A stretch of DNA of 64,000 nt from Corynebacterium riegelii (GTDB taxonomy: Bacteria > Actinomycetota > Actinomycetes > Mycobacteriales > Mycobacteriaceae), in assembly GCF_016728505.1 (NCBI RefSeq), contig NZ_CP068159.1:186001-250000 (forward strand), given 5' to 3'. Each line of letters opens with the position of its first letter. Within the stretch, counting starts at the first letter, position 1. A program made the position numbers and the translations under genes. The notes under the pieces were generated by a model. The model was not told where the DNA came from. It made no database searches and saw nothing but the letters and a program-made list of their open reading frames with translations. Below, in pieces: positions 38,115 through 46,963 of this stretch.

Positions 38115-38987
38115 CTAACAGGGATCAAAGTACTCAGCGCGGTCTACCAACACGCGACCATTACCACCGTACTGCGCCTTCGCCCGGCACATCTCATCAA
38201 CATCGGACAAAAAGTCCAGATACACCGGGTAAATATCGTCCCCGTCGAGCTGCCCGCGTAACGACGCACACCGCCCCGGCACCGTAAACTTCACACTCCT
38301 ACCCGACGGGTGCACCGCCAACACCTGCCTTGCAATCCTGTGCGCAGTATCCGGCTCATTGTCAATCACCGAATCCAGGATCAGAATGTTGCGGCCATCG
38401 CAGGCGGGGTAGCTGGCGGCCTCACCGGCCTCACCAAGATTGACCAGCGTGATGTACGGACTCGACGGGTCCCCCTTCGGCGCGGTTTCAAAGAACTCAT
38501 CAAAACCGGTCTTACCGCTTGGACACTTGCGCATCTTCACCAAGATGGTCTCCGGCACCCCAATGTCACGCATGTGTGCAGTGTCCCAGCAGGGGGCTTC
38601 GCCCCATTTGGTGTCTTCGACGTGGCCGTCGGCAAGCAAAGGCCCCCACTGGTTGCCATCCCACCGCAGGAAGCTGAACTCGTCTGACGACGGCACACCC
38701 GCGTACGCAAAACCACCCTCACAATCGAAGAACTTGTGCTGCATGCCTACCGAGTTCGTGGGCAGCAACGCGTTGTCGCACACCGGCGGGGATGTCGGCT
38801 GTTCTGTTGGCGTTTCTGCTGGGGTTTCTGCTGGCGCTTCTGTGGAGGACTCCACTGGCGAGTCCTCCACGGAGGTGAACAGCGGGGTCGGCTCCGCGAT
38901 CTCCTGCACTACTGTGGGTGTGCACGCCACTAGGCCGGCAGCCAGCCCAGCGGCGGCGACGAACGTAAAGATCCCGTGAGAGCGCAT
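38115..38987 (-). CDS. Lipoprotein, unknown function
   Basis: 290 residues. Signal with lipobox L-V-A-C-T, a Thr/Pro/Glu linker (A-E-T-P-A-E-T-P-T-E), then a domain of about 220 residues with eight cysteines, suggesting several disulfides. No known motif. It ends 2 bp before the next gene and is likely cotranscribed with it, so the two may work together at the membrane. A CGTCGGCAAGC variant of the dispersed motif with C-rich right flank lies at 38627-38637. Confidence 0.7.
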   Translation of the reverse strand: MRSHGIFTFVAAAGLAAGLVACTPTVVQEIAEPTPLFTSVEDSPVESSTEAPAETPAETPTEQPTSPPVCDNALLPTNSVGMQHKFFDCEGGFAYAGVPSSDEFSFLRWDGNQWGPLLADGHVEDTKWGEAPCWDTAHMRDIGVPETILVKMRKCPSGKTGFDEFFETAPKGDPSSPYITLVNLGEAGEAASYPACDGRNILILDSVIDNEPDTAHRIARQVLAVHPSGRSVKFTVPGRCASLRGQLDGDDIYPVYLDFLSDVDEMCRAKAQYGGNGRVLVDRAEYFDPC

Positions 38988-39040
38988 GCGCGAATCCTAA
39001 CGCACGCACGCCAGGACGGCCCGCGCTGCTTCTTTTGCAA

Positions 39041-39077
39041 TGTGGTCTAGCAGTATGCGAGATGCTGCTAGACGATA
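39041..39077. repeat. TGTCGTCTAGC-type palindrome, copy 2 (imperfect)
   Basis: Left arm TGTGGTCTAGCAG (39041-39053) and right arm CTGCTAGACGATA (39065-39077). The inner 8 bp of each arm are perfect and the outer bases have drifted. It lies in the 269-bp gap between the lipoprotein gene start and the lysS stop. Confidence 0.75.
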
Positions 39078-39133
39078 AAACTTTTCCCCGCTGTTTCCGC
39101 AGGTCGCGTTTTGGCGAAAAGGGGCGAAAATAC

Positions 39134-39173
39134 AATGTCGTCTAGCAGTACACGCAGCCTGCTAGACGACATT
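39134..39173. repeat. TGTCGTCTAGC-type palindrome, copy 3
   Basis: Perfect 15-bp arms AATGTCGTCTAGCAG (39134-39148) and CTGCTAGACGACATT (39159-39173) around a 10-base loop. It is 83 bp downstream of the lysS stop and may act as its terminator. Between copies 2 and 3 is an AT-richer stretch with G/A runs in which I see no gene. Confidence 0.8.
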
Positions 39174-39229
39174 TACAAAACCCCAGGCCGAGACACAAAA
39201 GCCGGGCTCCGCGCGAGCAAAACCGAGTT

Positions 39230-39265
39230 TGCTTCTAGTTGGATTCTAGTTCGCTTCTAGTTCGC
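39230..39265. repeat. Short tandem repeat across the lysS stop codon
   Basis: An 11-bp unit (minus strand AAGCGAACTAG) is repeated about three times with slight changes. The lysS stop TAG lies in the first unit and further TAG copies follow in the others, so loss of one unit would keep the end of the protein intact. Confidence 0.6.
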
Positions 39266-40837
39266 TTCCGGCTTGACCAGCGGGAAGAGCACGGTCTCGC
39301 GGATGCCCAGGCCGGTCAGGGCCATCAGCAGGCGGTCCACGCCCATGCCGCAGCCGGCGGTCGGTGGCATGCCCTGCTCCATGGCGGCCAAGAAGTTCTC
39401 ATCAAGCACCATGGCCTCTTCGTCGCCGTGGGCGGCAAGGCGTGCCTGGTCCTCGAAACGCTCGCGCTGGATCACCGGGTCAACCAGCTCGGAGTAGCCA
39501 GTGGCCAGCTCGAAGCCGCGGACGTAAAGGTCGAACTTCTCGGTCACGCCGCGCTGCTCGCGGTGGTCGCGGGTCAGCGGCGAGGTCTCTACCGGGAAGT
39601 TGATCACGAACGTCGGCTCGTAGAGCTGGTCGGAGCAGAGGTGCTCCCAGATTTCCTCGACAAGCTTGCCGTGCAGCCAGCCCTCATCCTTCGGCACCTT
39701 CAGACCAATAACCTCAGCAATGCCCATGAGCTCCTCAACGGAGGAATCCACGGTCACCTCGGGCTGGCCCGGGAACTGGCGCTGCAAAGCCTCGTTCAAA
39801 GAGGGGTACATTTCCATGACCTTCCACTCGCCGCCGAGGTCGTACTCGGTGCCGTCGGCAAGCGTGACCGTCGTGGAGCCGAAGACCTCCTGCGCACAGA
39901 ACTGCACAAGATCCTTCATGGTCTTCGCACCGTCCTTGTAGGTGCCCCACGCCTGGTAGGTCTCCAGCATGGTGAACTCCGGCGAGTGCGAGGAGTCAAT
40001 GCCCTCGTTGCGGAAGTTGCGGTTGAGCTCAAAGACACGCTCAATGCCACCAACAACGCAACGCTTCAGGTACAGCTCCGGCGCGATGCGCAGGTAAAGG
40101 TCCATATCCAACGCGTTGGAACGCGTGATGAACGGGCGAGCGGCAGCGCCGCCGTGCAGCGTCTGCAGCATCGGCGTCTCCACCTCAACAAAGTCGTGGC
40201 CCGTGAGGAACTTACGCACAGCAGCGATCACCTTGATGCGGGTCATCGCGTTGTTGCGGGCAGCCTCGCGCATGATCAAGTCCGTGTAGCGGTGGCGCAC
40301 ACGCTGCTCTTCATTCATGTCCGCAAAGGCCACCGGCAGCGGGCGAAGCGCCTTCGACGCCATGTGCCAGGACTGTGCCTGGACGGAGAGCTCGCCGCGT
40401 CGAGAAGCAATAATGCGCCCGGTTACCGAAACAATGTCGCCCAGGTCTGTGTCTGCCTTCCAGCTGGCCAGCGCGTCCTCGCCAACCTCTGCAAGCGACA
40501 GCATGACCTGCAGCTGCGTACCGTCACCCTCCTGCAGGGTGGCAAAGCACAGCTTGCCGGTGTTGCGCTGGAACATAACGCGGCCGGCAACCGACACCAC
40601 GTCCTGGGTCTCCTGGCCAGCCTCCAGGCGGGTCACGCCATCGCCCTCCCCCTCGGGCACGACCTGGTACTTCGCGCGCAAATCACGCAGGCTCGTGGTG
40701 CGCTGCACCTCAACGGGGTAGGCCTCACGGCCCTCATCAATCAGCTTCTGGCGCTTGGCGCGGCGGATGCGCTGCTGCTCCGAAAGGTCTTGGCCGTTTA
40801 CTGGTTGCTCTGCTTGCGAAGTCGTCTGCTTAGTCAC
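39257..40837 (-). CDS. lysS: Lysyl-tRNA synthetase (class II)
   Basis: 526 residues from GTG 40837; the open frame continues to 40873, overlapping the neighbour's end. The start is uncertain because no ribosome-binding site is evident. An OB-fold anticodon domain is followed by the class II core with motif 2 [15 protein letters not shown] and motif 3 [13 protein letters not shown]. It charges tRNA-Lys. It lies downstream of the pseudokinase-like gene on the same strand. Confidence 0.94.
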   Translation of the reverse strand: MTKQTTSQAEQPVNGQDLSEQQRIRRAKRQKLIDEGREAYPVEVQRTTSLRDLRAKYQVVPEGEGDGVTRLEAGQETQDVVSVAGRVMFQRNTGKLCFATLQEGDGTQLQVMLSLAEVGEDALASWKADTDLGDIVSVTGRIIASRRGELSVQAQSWHMASKALRPLPVAFADMNEEQRVRHRYTDLIMREAARNNAMTRIKVIAAVRKFLTGHDFVEVETPMLQTLHGGAAARPFITRSNALDMDLYLRIAPELYLKRCVVGGIERVFELNRNFRNEGIDSSHSPEFTMLETYQAWGTYKDGAKTMKDLVQFCAQEVFGSTTVTLADGTEYDLGGEWKVMEMYPSLNEALQRQFPGQPEVTVDSSVEELMGIAEVIGLKVPKDEGWLHGKLVEEIWEHLCSDQLYEPTFVINFPVETSPLTRDHREQRGVTEKFDLYVRGFELATGYSELVDPVIQRERFEDQARLAAHGDEEAMVLDENFLAAMEQGMPPTAGCGMGVDRLLMALTGLGIRETVLFPLVKPEAN

Positions 40838-40865
40838 GGATGACCATGCTAGTCGCCCGCAGCGA

Positions 40866-42131
40866 TTACTCACACACCGGCAGATCCAGACGCATCTCTT
40901 CCGCCTGGTAGCCGTTCACAACAATCAGGAATTGACCCTTGTCATACGGCGCCATCGCAAACGCCTGCGGGTAGGCCTCCGGAATCTCATAGTCCGCAAT
41001 CATGCACTCGCCGGAGCCCAGCACGGTCGCGTACTCCTCGCCCGGCAAGTCCTGGTCACGCGCGGCCTGGGTTGGGTACTTCGCCACCGAAACACCCAGC
41101 TCCTCACCCGCACAGCGGATCTTGGCCTCCTGGCCGGCATCGGGTGCGGCAGACTCACACTCCAGCCCCTGCCAGCCGCGCTTGCCGCCTTTCTTTGCGA
41201 CGACCCCCGGGTACGCCTGCGCAATCTCCTGCTCCGCCGCGGTCCACTCCTGGCCACGCTGCGTGGTAACAAACCACGCCACCAGCATGACCACAAGCGC
41301 CGCAGCCAACGCACCAATAACCCACGGCCACGGGTTGCGCTGCGCGTTTACGGGTTTCGACGGCGGCGTGTAGCCAGACGGGTACGGCTCCGGCGGCTTG
41401 CGGTAACCATCCTGCGGGCGCGGCGCCACGGCAGCGGACGCCTCCGCCGGCAGCTCAGAGGATTCAGGCTTCTCAACCGAGGTGACCTCCTGCAGGTAAC
41501 CCGCCGCGGTGGCGTGGCGGGCCGCCGCCTGTTCATCCACCGGCTGGCTGGTCACCTGGGCAACCACGTTCCAAAAATCGTGCAGGTTGTCCTCGGTGGC
41601 CGCCAGGTCAACGCTCGGCCCCACAAGCGCAAGCTTGACCGGCACGTCAGACCACGACGGCTGCACCAGCAGCTGGTCCGCGTTGATGGAACGCGCCAAA
41701 AAGCCCGGGTAGCCAGCTGCGTTGTAGGCGTCAACGGCCTCGGCGGCAGCGGTCAGCAGGTCGCGCGCCTCCTCGTTGGTGAAGGTCTGGCCCGCGTCGT
41801 GCTTCTCCAGGATCAGGTCGCGCAGCGGCGTACCGACGGTTGCCTCACGCAGCACGTAAAACTGACCGTCCTCGGTCACGCCCGCATGGCGGGGGCGAAA
41901 CGCGCCGGGTGCTGCGATTTTCTCCAGCTCGGCGTCCAACGAATCTACGTCGCCACCAATGCCGCGCACCTCCGCGGTATCAAACAGCTCAACCTGGACC
42001 GCAGCCCCCTCGTCATTGCTCGCCTCATACAGCGTGGAGCCACTCGTGCGGCCGACCTCCACAATCCGGTCGGCGGCAAACGCGAAGCCGTAGCGTTCAT
42101 TCAGCAGTGCGGCGAGTTGGGGCGCAGACAT
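40866..42131 (-). CDS. Pseudokinase-like membrane protein with exported four-Cys domain
   Basis: 421 residues from ATG 42131. Residues 1-200 look like a degenerate protein-kinase fold (an L-Y-E-A-S strand, [16 protein letters not shown] and [10 protein letters not shown]) without catalytic HRD, DFG or lysine motifs. After a proline-rich linker comes one membrane helix (about 277-297). The exported C-terminal domain of about 120 residues shares A-K-I-R-C-A, A-M-A-P, V-N-G and a terminal L-P-V-C with the protein at 37111-38112. It resembles in layout the MviN-associated pseudokinases of mycobacteria, but its partner is unknown. Confidence 0.7.
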   Translation of the reverse strand: MSAPQLAALLNERYGFAFAADRIVEVGRTSGSTLYEASNDEGAAVQVELFDTAEVRGIGGDVDSLDAELEKIAAPGAFRPRHAGVTEDGQFYVLREATVGTPLRDLILEKHDAGQTFTNEEARDLLTAAAEAVDAYNAAGYPGFLARSINADQLLVQPSWSDVPVKLALVGPSVDLAATEDNLHDFWNVVAQVTSQPVDEQAAARHATAAGYLQEVTSVEKPESSELPAEASAAVAPRPQDGYRKPPEPYPSGYTPPSKPVNAQRNPWPWVIGALAAALVVMLVAWFVTTQRGQEWTAAEQEIAQAYPGVVAKKGGKRGWQGLECESAAPDAGQEAKIRCAGEELGVSVAKYPTQAARDQDLPGEEYATVLGSGECMIADYEIPEAYPQAFAMAPYDKGQFLIVVNGYQAEEMRLDLPVCE

Positions 42132-42160
42132 GCAAGCGAGTGTAGCGCACCCCAGCACTA

Positions 42161-42202
42161 CCTACGCCCAGCCACCTACGCCCAGCCACCTACGCCCAAC
42201 CA
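42161..42202. repeat. 14-bp tandem repeat, three copies
   Basis: CCTACGCCCAGCCA at 42161-42174 and 42175-42188, and a copy with one change at 42189-42202. It fills most of the gap between the panC-like stop and the next gene start. Possibly a slippage-prone spacer. Confidence 0.85.
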
Positions 42203-43000
42203 CTACTCCTGGCCGGCGTACTTGAAGCCCACGCCCAACGGCAGGCCGACGTTGTCAATCAGGTGCACGCCGTCCACGTCGATGGCGGCGAGCAGGCGGA
42301 CGTCGCCGGTTTCGGGGGCGGGTCGGAAACCAAGATCACGAAGCTCCAGGTAGACAGGCTCCACACCGGCGGCTGCAAAGATACCGCGGGCGGTCTCCAA
42401 CACCACGTCCGCACCGTGTTCCGCCGCATGGGCTCCGGCGGTTAAGGCTGCGGAAAGTGCGAGGGCGGCTTCGCGGTGGGCGTCGCTAAGCAAAAGCCCA
42501 TTGCGCACGCTGATGGCAAGGCCATCCGGGTGGCGGACGGTGGGCAGGGAGTGCAAGAGCACCTCCATACGCAGGGCCGACACGGCGCGCTGCACGGCAA
42601 CCAACAGCTCGAAGTCCTTCTCCCCCATCACCAAATCGGTGGCGTGGCAAAGGTTGATCGCCGCCAAGATCGCGGCAACCTCACGCGCCACCTCATCGGC
42701 CGGCTCCAGGTGATCAAGGCCGGTAGCAACCGCAACCTCGGCGGCAAGCGGGCCGTGGAACACCACGTCCACCTCCTCGCGCGCAAATGCCTCGGGCACT
42801 TCCGCCCCGCGGAACACCACAAACGTGTACGCGCCAAGCAGCGATTTGGCCGCGCGGATCAGCTCAACGTGCGCGCCGGTGACGTCACTGTTGATCACCA
42901 CCAGCGCGATCTTCTTACCAATCTTGCGAAACGCGCGCCCGTACTGCGCCAGATGCGCCTCATCGGTGACTACTACGGCCTGACCTGGTTCAAACGCCAT
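42203..43000 (-). CDS. PanC-like protein (pantoate-beta-alanine ligase family), active-site motif degenerate
   Basis: 265 residues. The middle is clearly PanC-like: D-L-V-M-G-E-K-D-F-E-L-L and P-T-V-R-H-P-D-G-L-A-I-S-V-R-N. The N-terminal ATP-binding motif, normally P-T-M-G-A-L-H-x-G-H, reads I-N-S-D-V-T-G-A-H-V-E-L-I, with the second histidine lost, and the usual S-S-R-N has become S-V-R-N. The protein may have lost ligase activity or changed function; a canonical panC may exist elsewhere. It follows the DUF2520-like gene with no gap. A one-mismatch dispersed motif copy (42481-42491) lies in it. Confidence 0.75.
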   Translation of the reverse strand: MAFEPGQAVVVTDEAHLAQYGRAFRKIGKKIALVVINSDVTGAHVELIRAAKSLLGAYTFVVFRGAEVPEAFAREEVDVVFHGPLAAEVAVATGLDHLEPADEVAREVAAILAAINLCHATDLVMGEKDFELLVAVQRAVSALRMEVLLHSLPTVRHPDGLAISVRNGLLLSDAHREAALALSAALTAGAHAAEHGADVVLETARGIFAAAGVEPVYLELRDLGFRPAPETGDVRLLAAIDVDGVHLIDNVGLPLGVGFKYAGQE

Positions 43001-43705
43001 TTATATTGTTCCCTCGTATTTCGCGTACGCCCACAGCTCCGCGTCGGTGGCTTGGGCCTGCTCAGCGTATCTGCGCTCCACGTCCACGTACAACCTCCGC
43101 ACCCCCGGGTCCGCGATCGCGTCGGCGATCCGGTCCAGCTCAGTGGGGGTTAAGTCTTCGAGCGGGCCGCGTGGGGCGCTAAAAAACTGCTCCTCCAAAG
43201 CGGCAATGTCGGGGGAGGCGGTGGTGGTCAGAGCGTGGGCGTCGATACGCAAAATGTGCTCCAAAGCCCGCAGGCGCTGCGCCGCAACAAGGGCGGGGCG
43301 CGCCGTGTCCGCGATGGGGATGTTGATGCCGCCGAGCTCCGCAACCAGCAACCCAAGGACGGATTCACCCAGCTCATCGGCCGCGGACGTCACCCACACA
43401 TCGCCGAACACATTGTGCGCACACATCACAATCGAATGAGCGGTCTCCACATCATCCAACAGCTGCGCCCCAGCCTCCAGCGCGGTGTGCAAAAACATCT
43501 GCTGCGGCCGCGCGTGAGCTTCAAGCTTCTCGACGCCCCACCGCACCTGACCCACCCCACCATCCAAAACCACAAGGTCAACATGCACAATGGCGCCCGG
43601 ATCATCGTCTGCATCGATCGGGATGATGGTGTGCCCGGCGCGCTCCAACGCGTGCGTTAACGGGGTGTGGCCGAAAACGGAACCGACCACTAAACGAGGC
43701 GGCAC
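43001..43705 (-). CDS. Rossmann/DUF2520-like protein
   Basis: 234 residues. The N-terminus (L-V-V-G-S-V-F-G-H-T-P-L) lacks a clear dinucleotide-binding GxGxxG, but the overall helical C-terminal part and the position directly before a panC gene match the DUF2520 proteins found upstream of panC in actinobacteria. Function unknown; a role in pantothenate synthesis is suggested by that gene neighbourhood alone. Adjacent to the panC-like start with no gap. Confidence 0.5.
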   Translation of the reverse strand: MPPRLVVGSVFGHTPLTHALERAGHTIIPIDADDDPGAIVHVDLVVLDGGVGQVRWGVEKLEAHARPQQMFLHTALEAGAQLLDDVETAHSIVMCAHNVFGDVWVTSAADELGESVLGLLVAELGGINIPIADTARPALVAAQRLRALEHILRIDAHALTTTASPDIAALEEQFFSAPRGPLEDLTPTELDRIADAIADPGVRRLYVDVERRYAEQAQATDAELWAYAKYEGTI

Positions 43706-43708
43706 GGG

Positions 43709-44773
43709 CTAGCTGTCCTGCTCTGGTTTGTTCTGCTCGCTCTGGGCGTTCTGGGCGCGGCGGGCCAGAAGTTCGGCAACGGAGATGGCGTTCGCGTGCT
43801 CGTCACGACGCCTACGCCCACCCCTACGCGGCGCCTCCTCCTGCTGAGGCTGCGGCTCGGGCTGTACTTCCGGTTCCTGCTGTACTTCCGGTTCCTGCTG
43901 CGGCTCGGGCTCGGGCTGTACGGGTTCCGGGGTTGGCTCCGGCTCCGGGGTCGGCACCGGCTTGACCACCGGCTCCGGCTGCACAGCTTCTTGTGCAGCC
44001 TCTTGTTCGCGGGTGCGCTCGCTGATCAGTGTGGACAGCGGGTTCGGGTGCTCGTAGGTCGGCTGCTGGCCGATGCGGCCAGAAATCGCTGCGGCCGACG
44101 GTGCGCCTGCCGGGCGGGTGCGCTGCGCGCGGACCTGCTCGCGGGGTTCTTCCGGCACGTTGACCTTGGCAATGCGGGTGGTCTCATCGCTCGACGGGCC
44201 CGGTCGCGAAGCAACAGGAGCAGCAGGCTCAACAGGCTCCGCCGGTGCAGACGGCGCAACAGGCTCCGCCGGTTTCGGCTCCTCGATCTCCTGGATGCGG
44301 CGTGCAGAGGCGCGCACCGCGGCCGGCTCGTACTCGAAGACTTGGCCGCGCAGCTCCTCCAGTTGGGAGCGAAGCGCCTTGATCTCCTCCTGCAACTCAC
44401 GCAGCACGGCCAGATCGGATGCCTGCAGGTGCGCCTCGGCAGAACCGGTGACGGTTGCGGGCACCTGGCCGGTTGCCTGGGCGGTTGCGTGCTCCTCTGC
44501 CTGGGCTTCGAGCTGGCTGCGGGCCTGCGCAAGCTCGGCTTCGCGGGTGGCGGCGGTGGCCAGGGCGGCGTCGCGGTCACGACGCGTCCGGTCAATCACC
44601 ATAATTCCTGCAACCGCCGCCCACAGTGCGAAGATCAGCGCGATTTTCAGCGCGTTGGCGGAGTTTGTAAACAGCATGACCACGGTGCCAATGACGGCAA
44701 GCACAAACGGGACAACAACCCAAAGGTTTCCGGAACTGCTTTTCGGGCTGCGTTCGGTGCTGTGGTCAGTCAT
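43709..44773 (-). CDS. DUF6779-like membrane protein with Glu/Pro-rich tail
   Basis: 354 residues from ATG 44773. Two N-terminal membrane helices (about 18-35 and 42-58) are followed by a coiled coil (about 60-150) and a long Pro/Glu/Gln tail with P-E-P-E-P-T-P-E-P and Q-Q-E-P-E-V-Q repeats. The topology puts the tail in the cytoplasm. It is a conserved corynebacterial/mycobacterial member of the fol-ftsH neighbourhood. Function unknown. Confidence 0.65.
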   Translation of the reverse strand: MTDHSTERSPKSSSGNLWVVVPFVLAVIGTVVMLFTNSANALKIALIFALWAAVAGIMVIDRTRRDRDAALATAATREAELAQARSQLEAQAEEHATAQATGQVPATVTGSAEAHLQASDLAVLRELQEEIKALRSQLEELRGQVFEYEPAAVRASARRIQEIEEPKPAEPVAPSAPAEPVEPAAPVASRPGPSSDETTRIAKVNVPEEPREQVRAQRTRPAGAPSAAAISGRIGQQPTYEHPNPLSTLISERTREQEAAQEAVQPEPVVKPVPTPEPEPTPEPVQPEPEPQQEPEVQQEPEVQPEPQPQQEEAPRRGGRRRRDEHANAISVAELLARRAQNAQSEQNKPEQDS

Positions 44774-44783
44774 GTCGTTTACC

Positions 44784-45251
44784 TTAGCTGGCTTGCTCTC
44801 CTTGTGAAGGTGGCGACACCTCACAAGCCCGTTCCAGCACTACACCAGCCACCGCAAGCGCCAGCCCGCCCAAAGCCCCCGACAGTAGCGACGGAAAGTC
44901 CTGCGCCGCCGCCGTCAACACCGAAAGCTTGGGCACCACGTACACCAGCGCGCCCACGTACGCCCCGCCGAAGACGGCCCCGGTCCACGCGCTCGCCTTG
45001 CCCAGCAGCATCAGGTTGGCCACCATCATCGGGTTGATCTGGCTGCGATCAAGGCCCACCTGTCCGTCTTCGCGGCGCTTCTTCACCACCCACGCAAAGA
45101 ACCCGCAGGCCAGCGCCACAATCCACAAGCTCATGGGCACAACCAGGCTCAAAGACTCCAGCAGGCCATAGAATCGGCGCACCAGAATCAGCGCCGCGGC
45201 CGCGGTAAACAGCGCCGCACCGAACAGGCCCGCAATCGAGGTCCGCTTCAC
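44784..45251 (-). CDS. DUF3180 membrane protein
   Basis: 155 residues with four membrane helices (about 5-25, 34-54, 83-107 and 120-140). The segment Q-I-N-P-M-M-V-A-N-L-M-L-L-G-K-A-S-A is the signature of DUF3180 proteins, which sit after folK in actinobacteria. It overlaps folK by four bases. Function unknown; the link to folate synthesis is only by position. Confidence 0.8.
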   Translation of the reverse strand: MKRTSIAGLFGAALFTAAAALILVRRFYGLLESLSLVVPMSLWIVALACGFFAWVVKKRREDGQVGLDRSQINPMMVANLMLLGKASAWTGAVFGGAYVGALVYVVPKLSVLTAAAQDFPSLLSGALGGLALAVAGVVLERACEVSPPSQGEQAS

Positions 45252-45715
45252 AGTTTGCGCACCCCTTGCTCTTCCAGGCCTTGGAGCAGTTCGCTTATGT
45301 GCGCCCCGTGCAACTCCCCATCCGAATCAATTTCCAACCACGGTTGGAGAACGAAGCGTCGTAAATGAGCGCGCGGATGCGGGACGGTGAGCACCGGGTC
45401 GTCGGAGGTGTAGCCCTCGATCCAGATGATGTCCACGTCCAGGGTGCGCGGCCCCCAGCGTTCCTCGCGGACGCGCTGGGCGTCGTTTTCCAGGCGCTGG
45501 CAGCGCTGCAAAAGCTCAAGCGGGGTTTGGTCAACCTCCACCAGCAGGCTCTGGTTGAGAAAGTCCGGCTGGTCGGTTTTGCCCCAGGGCGCGGTGGCGT
45601 AGATAGAGCTCGCGGCAACGAGCTCGCCTGCAAACTCATCAACAACCGCGCGCAGGTGTGCACGCGCATCACCCATGTTTGATCCGGCGGATAGCACTGC
45701 GCGCATGGGGCTCAC
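45248..45715 (-). CDS. folK: 2-amino-4-hydroxy-6-hydroxymethyldihydropteridine diphosphokinase
   Basis: 155 residues from GTG 45715, which overlaps the folB stop as GTGA; the ATG at 45706 is an alternative. Motifs: L-S-A-G-S-N-M-G-D, W-G-P-R-T-L-D-V-D-I-I-W and P-H-P-R-A-H-L-R-R-F-V-L. It pyrophosphorylates the pterin before FolP. Part of a folE-folP-folB-folK string with overlapping ends. Confidence 0.95.
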   Translation of the reverse strand: MSPMRAVLSAGSNMGDARAHLRAVVDEFAGELVAASSIYATAPWGKTDQPDFLNQSLLVEVDQTPLELLQRCQRLENDAQRVREERWGPRTLDVDIIWIEGYTSDDPVLTVPHPRAHLRRFVLQPWLEIDSDGELHGAHISELLQGLEEQGVRKL

Positions 45716-46083
45716 ATCCGTTTCCGGGAGCGGCGTGCAACCACGGCAACGTCCTCGAACACCGCGGGGATCGGCGCGTGCGGCTTGTGCAGGGTGACCT
45801 CGATGGCGTGCAGCACCTCGTAGGTGCGCATGGCGGTCTCTGCGATCTCCACCACCACGGTCTCAATCAACTGGCGCGGCGTGCCGGTGGCAATGGCCAG
45901 TGCGGTCTCGGCGAGTTCGGCGTAGTTGACGGTTTTCGTTAGGTCGTCGTCACGCGCGGCCTCTGAAAACTCCAACCAGCAGGTGATGTCTAAGGAAAAC
46001 GCCTGGCCAAACTCGGTTTCGTGTGCCAACACGCCGTGGTTGGCGTGGAACGTCAGGCCTTTGAGCTCAATCCGGTCAGCCAT
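45712..46083 (-). CDS. folB: Dihydroneopterin aldolase
   Basis: 123 residues from ATG 46083. F-H-A-N-H-G-V near the N-terminus and L-I-E-T-V-V-V-E-I-A mark FolB. It converts dihydroneopterin to the hydroxymethyl pterin. Its first 8 bp overlap the folP end and its last 4 overlap folK, so translation of the string is coupled. Confidence 0.95.
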   Translation of the reverse strand: MADRIELKGLTFHANHGVLAHETEFGQAFSLDITCWLEFSEAARDDDLTKTVNYAELAETALAIATGTPRQLIETVVVEIAETAMRTYEVLHAIEVTLHKPHAPIPAVFEDVAVVARRSRKRM

Positions 46084-46960
46084 AAGCTTGATCTTCCTGC
46101 TTAGCACCGCGCTGCCAAGCTGCAGCAACATCCACCGCATCCCGCGACACCGCCACCTCGTGCACGCGCACACACCACGCCCCCAGGTGCGCGGACAGTG
46201 CGGTCACGGCGGCGGTGGCCGGGTCGGCGTCTACCGGCCCGTGCTGCAGGCCGCGATCTGCACGAATGGCGGTGAGGAACCGCTTTCGTGACGCCCCCAC
46301 CAACACCGGATAGTCACCCGCAATGAACTCCGGCAGCGCATGCAGCAACGCCCAGTTGTCCTCCGCGGTCTTGGCAAAGCCCAGGCCCGGGTCCACCGTG
46401 ATCTGCGCCGGATCAACGCCCGCGGCGATCGCGTTGTCGGTGACCTGCTTGAGCACCTCGTGTACGTCGCGCACCACGTCTCCGCCGTGGTCGGCGGCAC
46501 CCGAGGCACTTTCGAAGCGGGCCGCGCGCCAGTGCATCAAACACACCGGCAGGCCGGTGTCCGCCATCACCCGGTACATGTCCGGATCTGCCAGGCCACC
46601 GGAGACGTCATTGATCAGGTGCGTGCCGGCCTCAGCGGCGGCCAGGGCGGTGGCGGCGCGCATGGTGTCCACGGAGGTTTTGATCCCCTCCTGGCTCAGC
46701 AGCGAGATCACCTCGCGCACGCGCTGGGCTTCCACCTCGGCGGGCACACGCACGGCGCCGGGGCGGGTGGATTCGGCGCCGACGTCGATAATGTCAGCCC
46801 CCTGCGCCACCAACTCACGCGCATGCGCAAGCGCGGCCTCAGGGGCGAGGAACTGCCCGCCGTCCGAGAAGGAATCCTCCGTGACATTCACAATCCCCAT
46901 CACGGTGGTGCGCCCCGGCGCAGTGATGTCTGCAAGGGTGACGTGACGTTGAACAGTCAC
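46076..46960 (-). CDS. folP: Dihydropteroate synthase
   Basis: 294 residues from GTG 46960. Signatures M-G-I-V-N-V-T-E-D-S-F-S-D-G-G, D-V-G-A-E-S-T-R-P-G and the pterin-binding D-P-G-L-G-F-A-K-T; H-E-V-A-V-S-R-D lies near the end. It condenses pterin pyrophosphate with p-aminobenzoate and is the sulfonamide target. Three-base gap from folE. Confidence 0.95.
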   Translation of the reverse strand: MTVQRHVTLADITAPGRTTVMGIVNVTEDSFSDGGQFLAPEAALAHARELVAQGADIIDVGAESTRPGAVRVPAEVEAQRVREVISLLSQEGIKTSVDTMRAATALAAAEAGTHLINDVSGGLADPDMYRVMADTGLPVCLMHWRAARFESASGAADHGGDVVRDVHEVLKQVTDNAIAAGVDPAQITVDPGLGFAKTAEDNWALLHALPEFIAGDYPVLVGASRKRFLTAIRADRGLQHGPVDADPATAAVTALSAHLGAWCVRVHEVAVSRDAVDVAAAWQRGAKQEDQAYG

Positions 46961-46963
46961 AAG

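Noticed and set aside
39041..39173. Possible CRISPR-like pair of repeats
   Set aside because: Only two units are present, each is a palindrome, one has decayed and no cas gene is near.
46775..46800. GACGTCGATAATGTCAG in folP as a motif copy
   Set aside because: It encodes the conserved I-I-D-V-G-A of dihydropteroate synthase and lacks the AAGC half.
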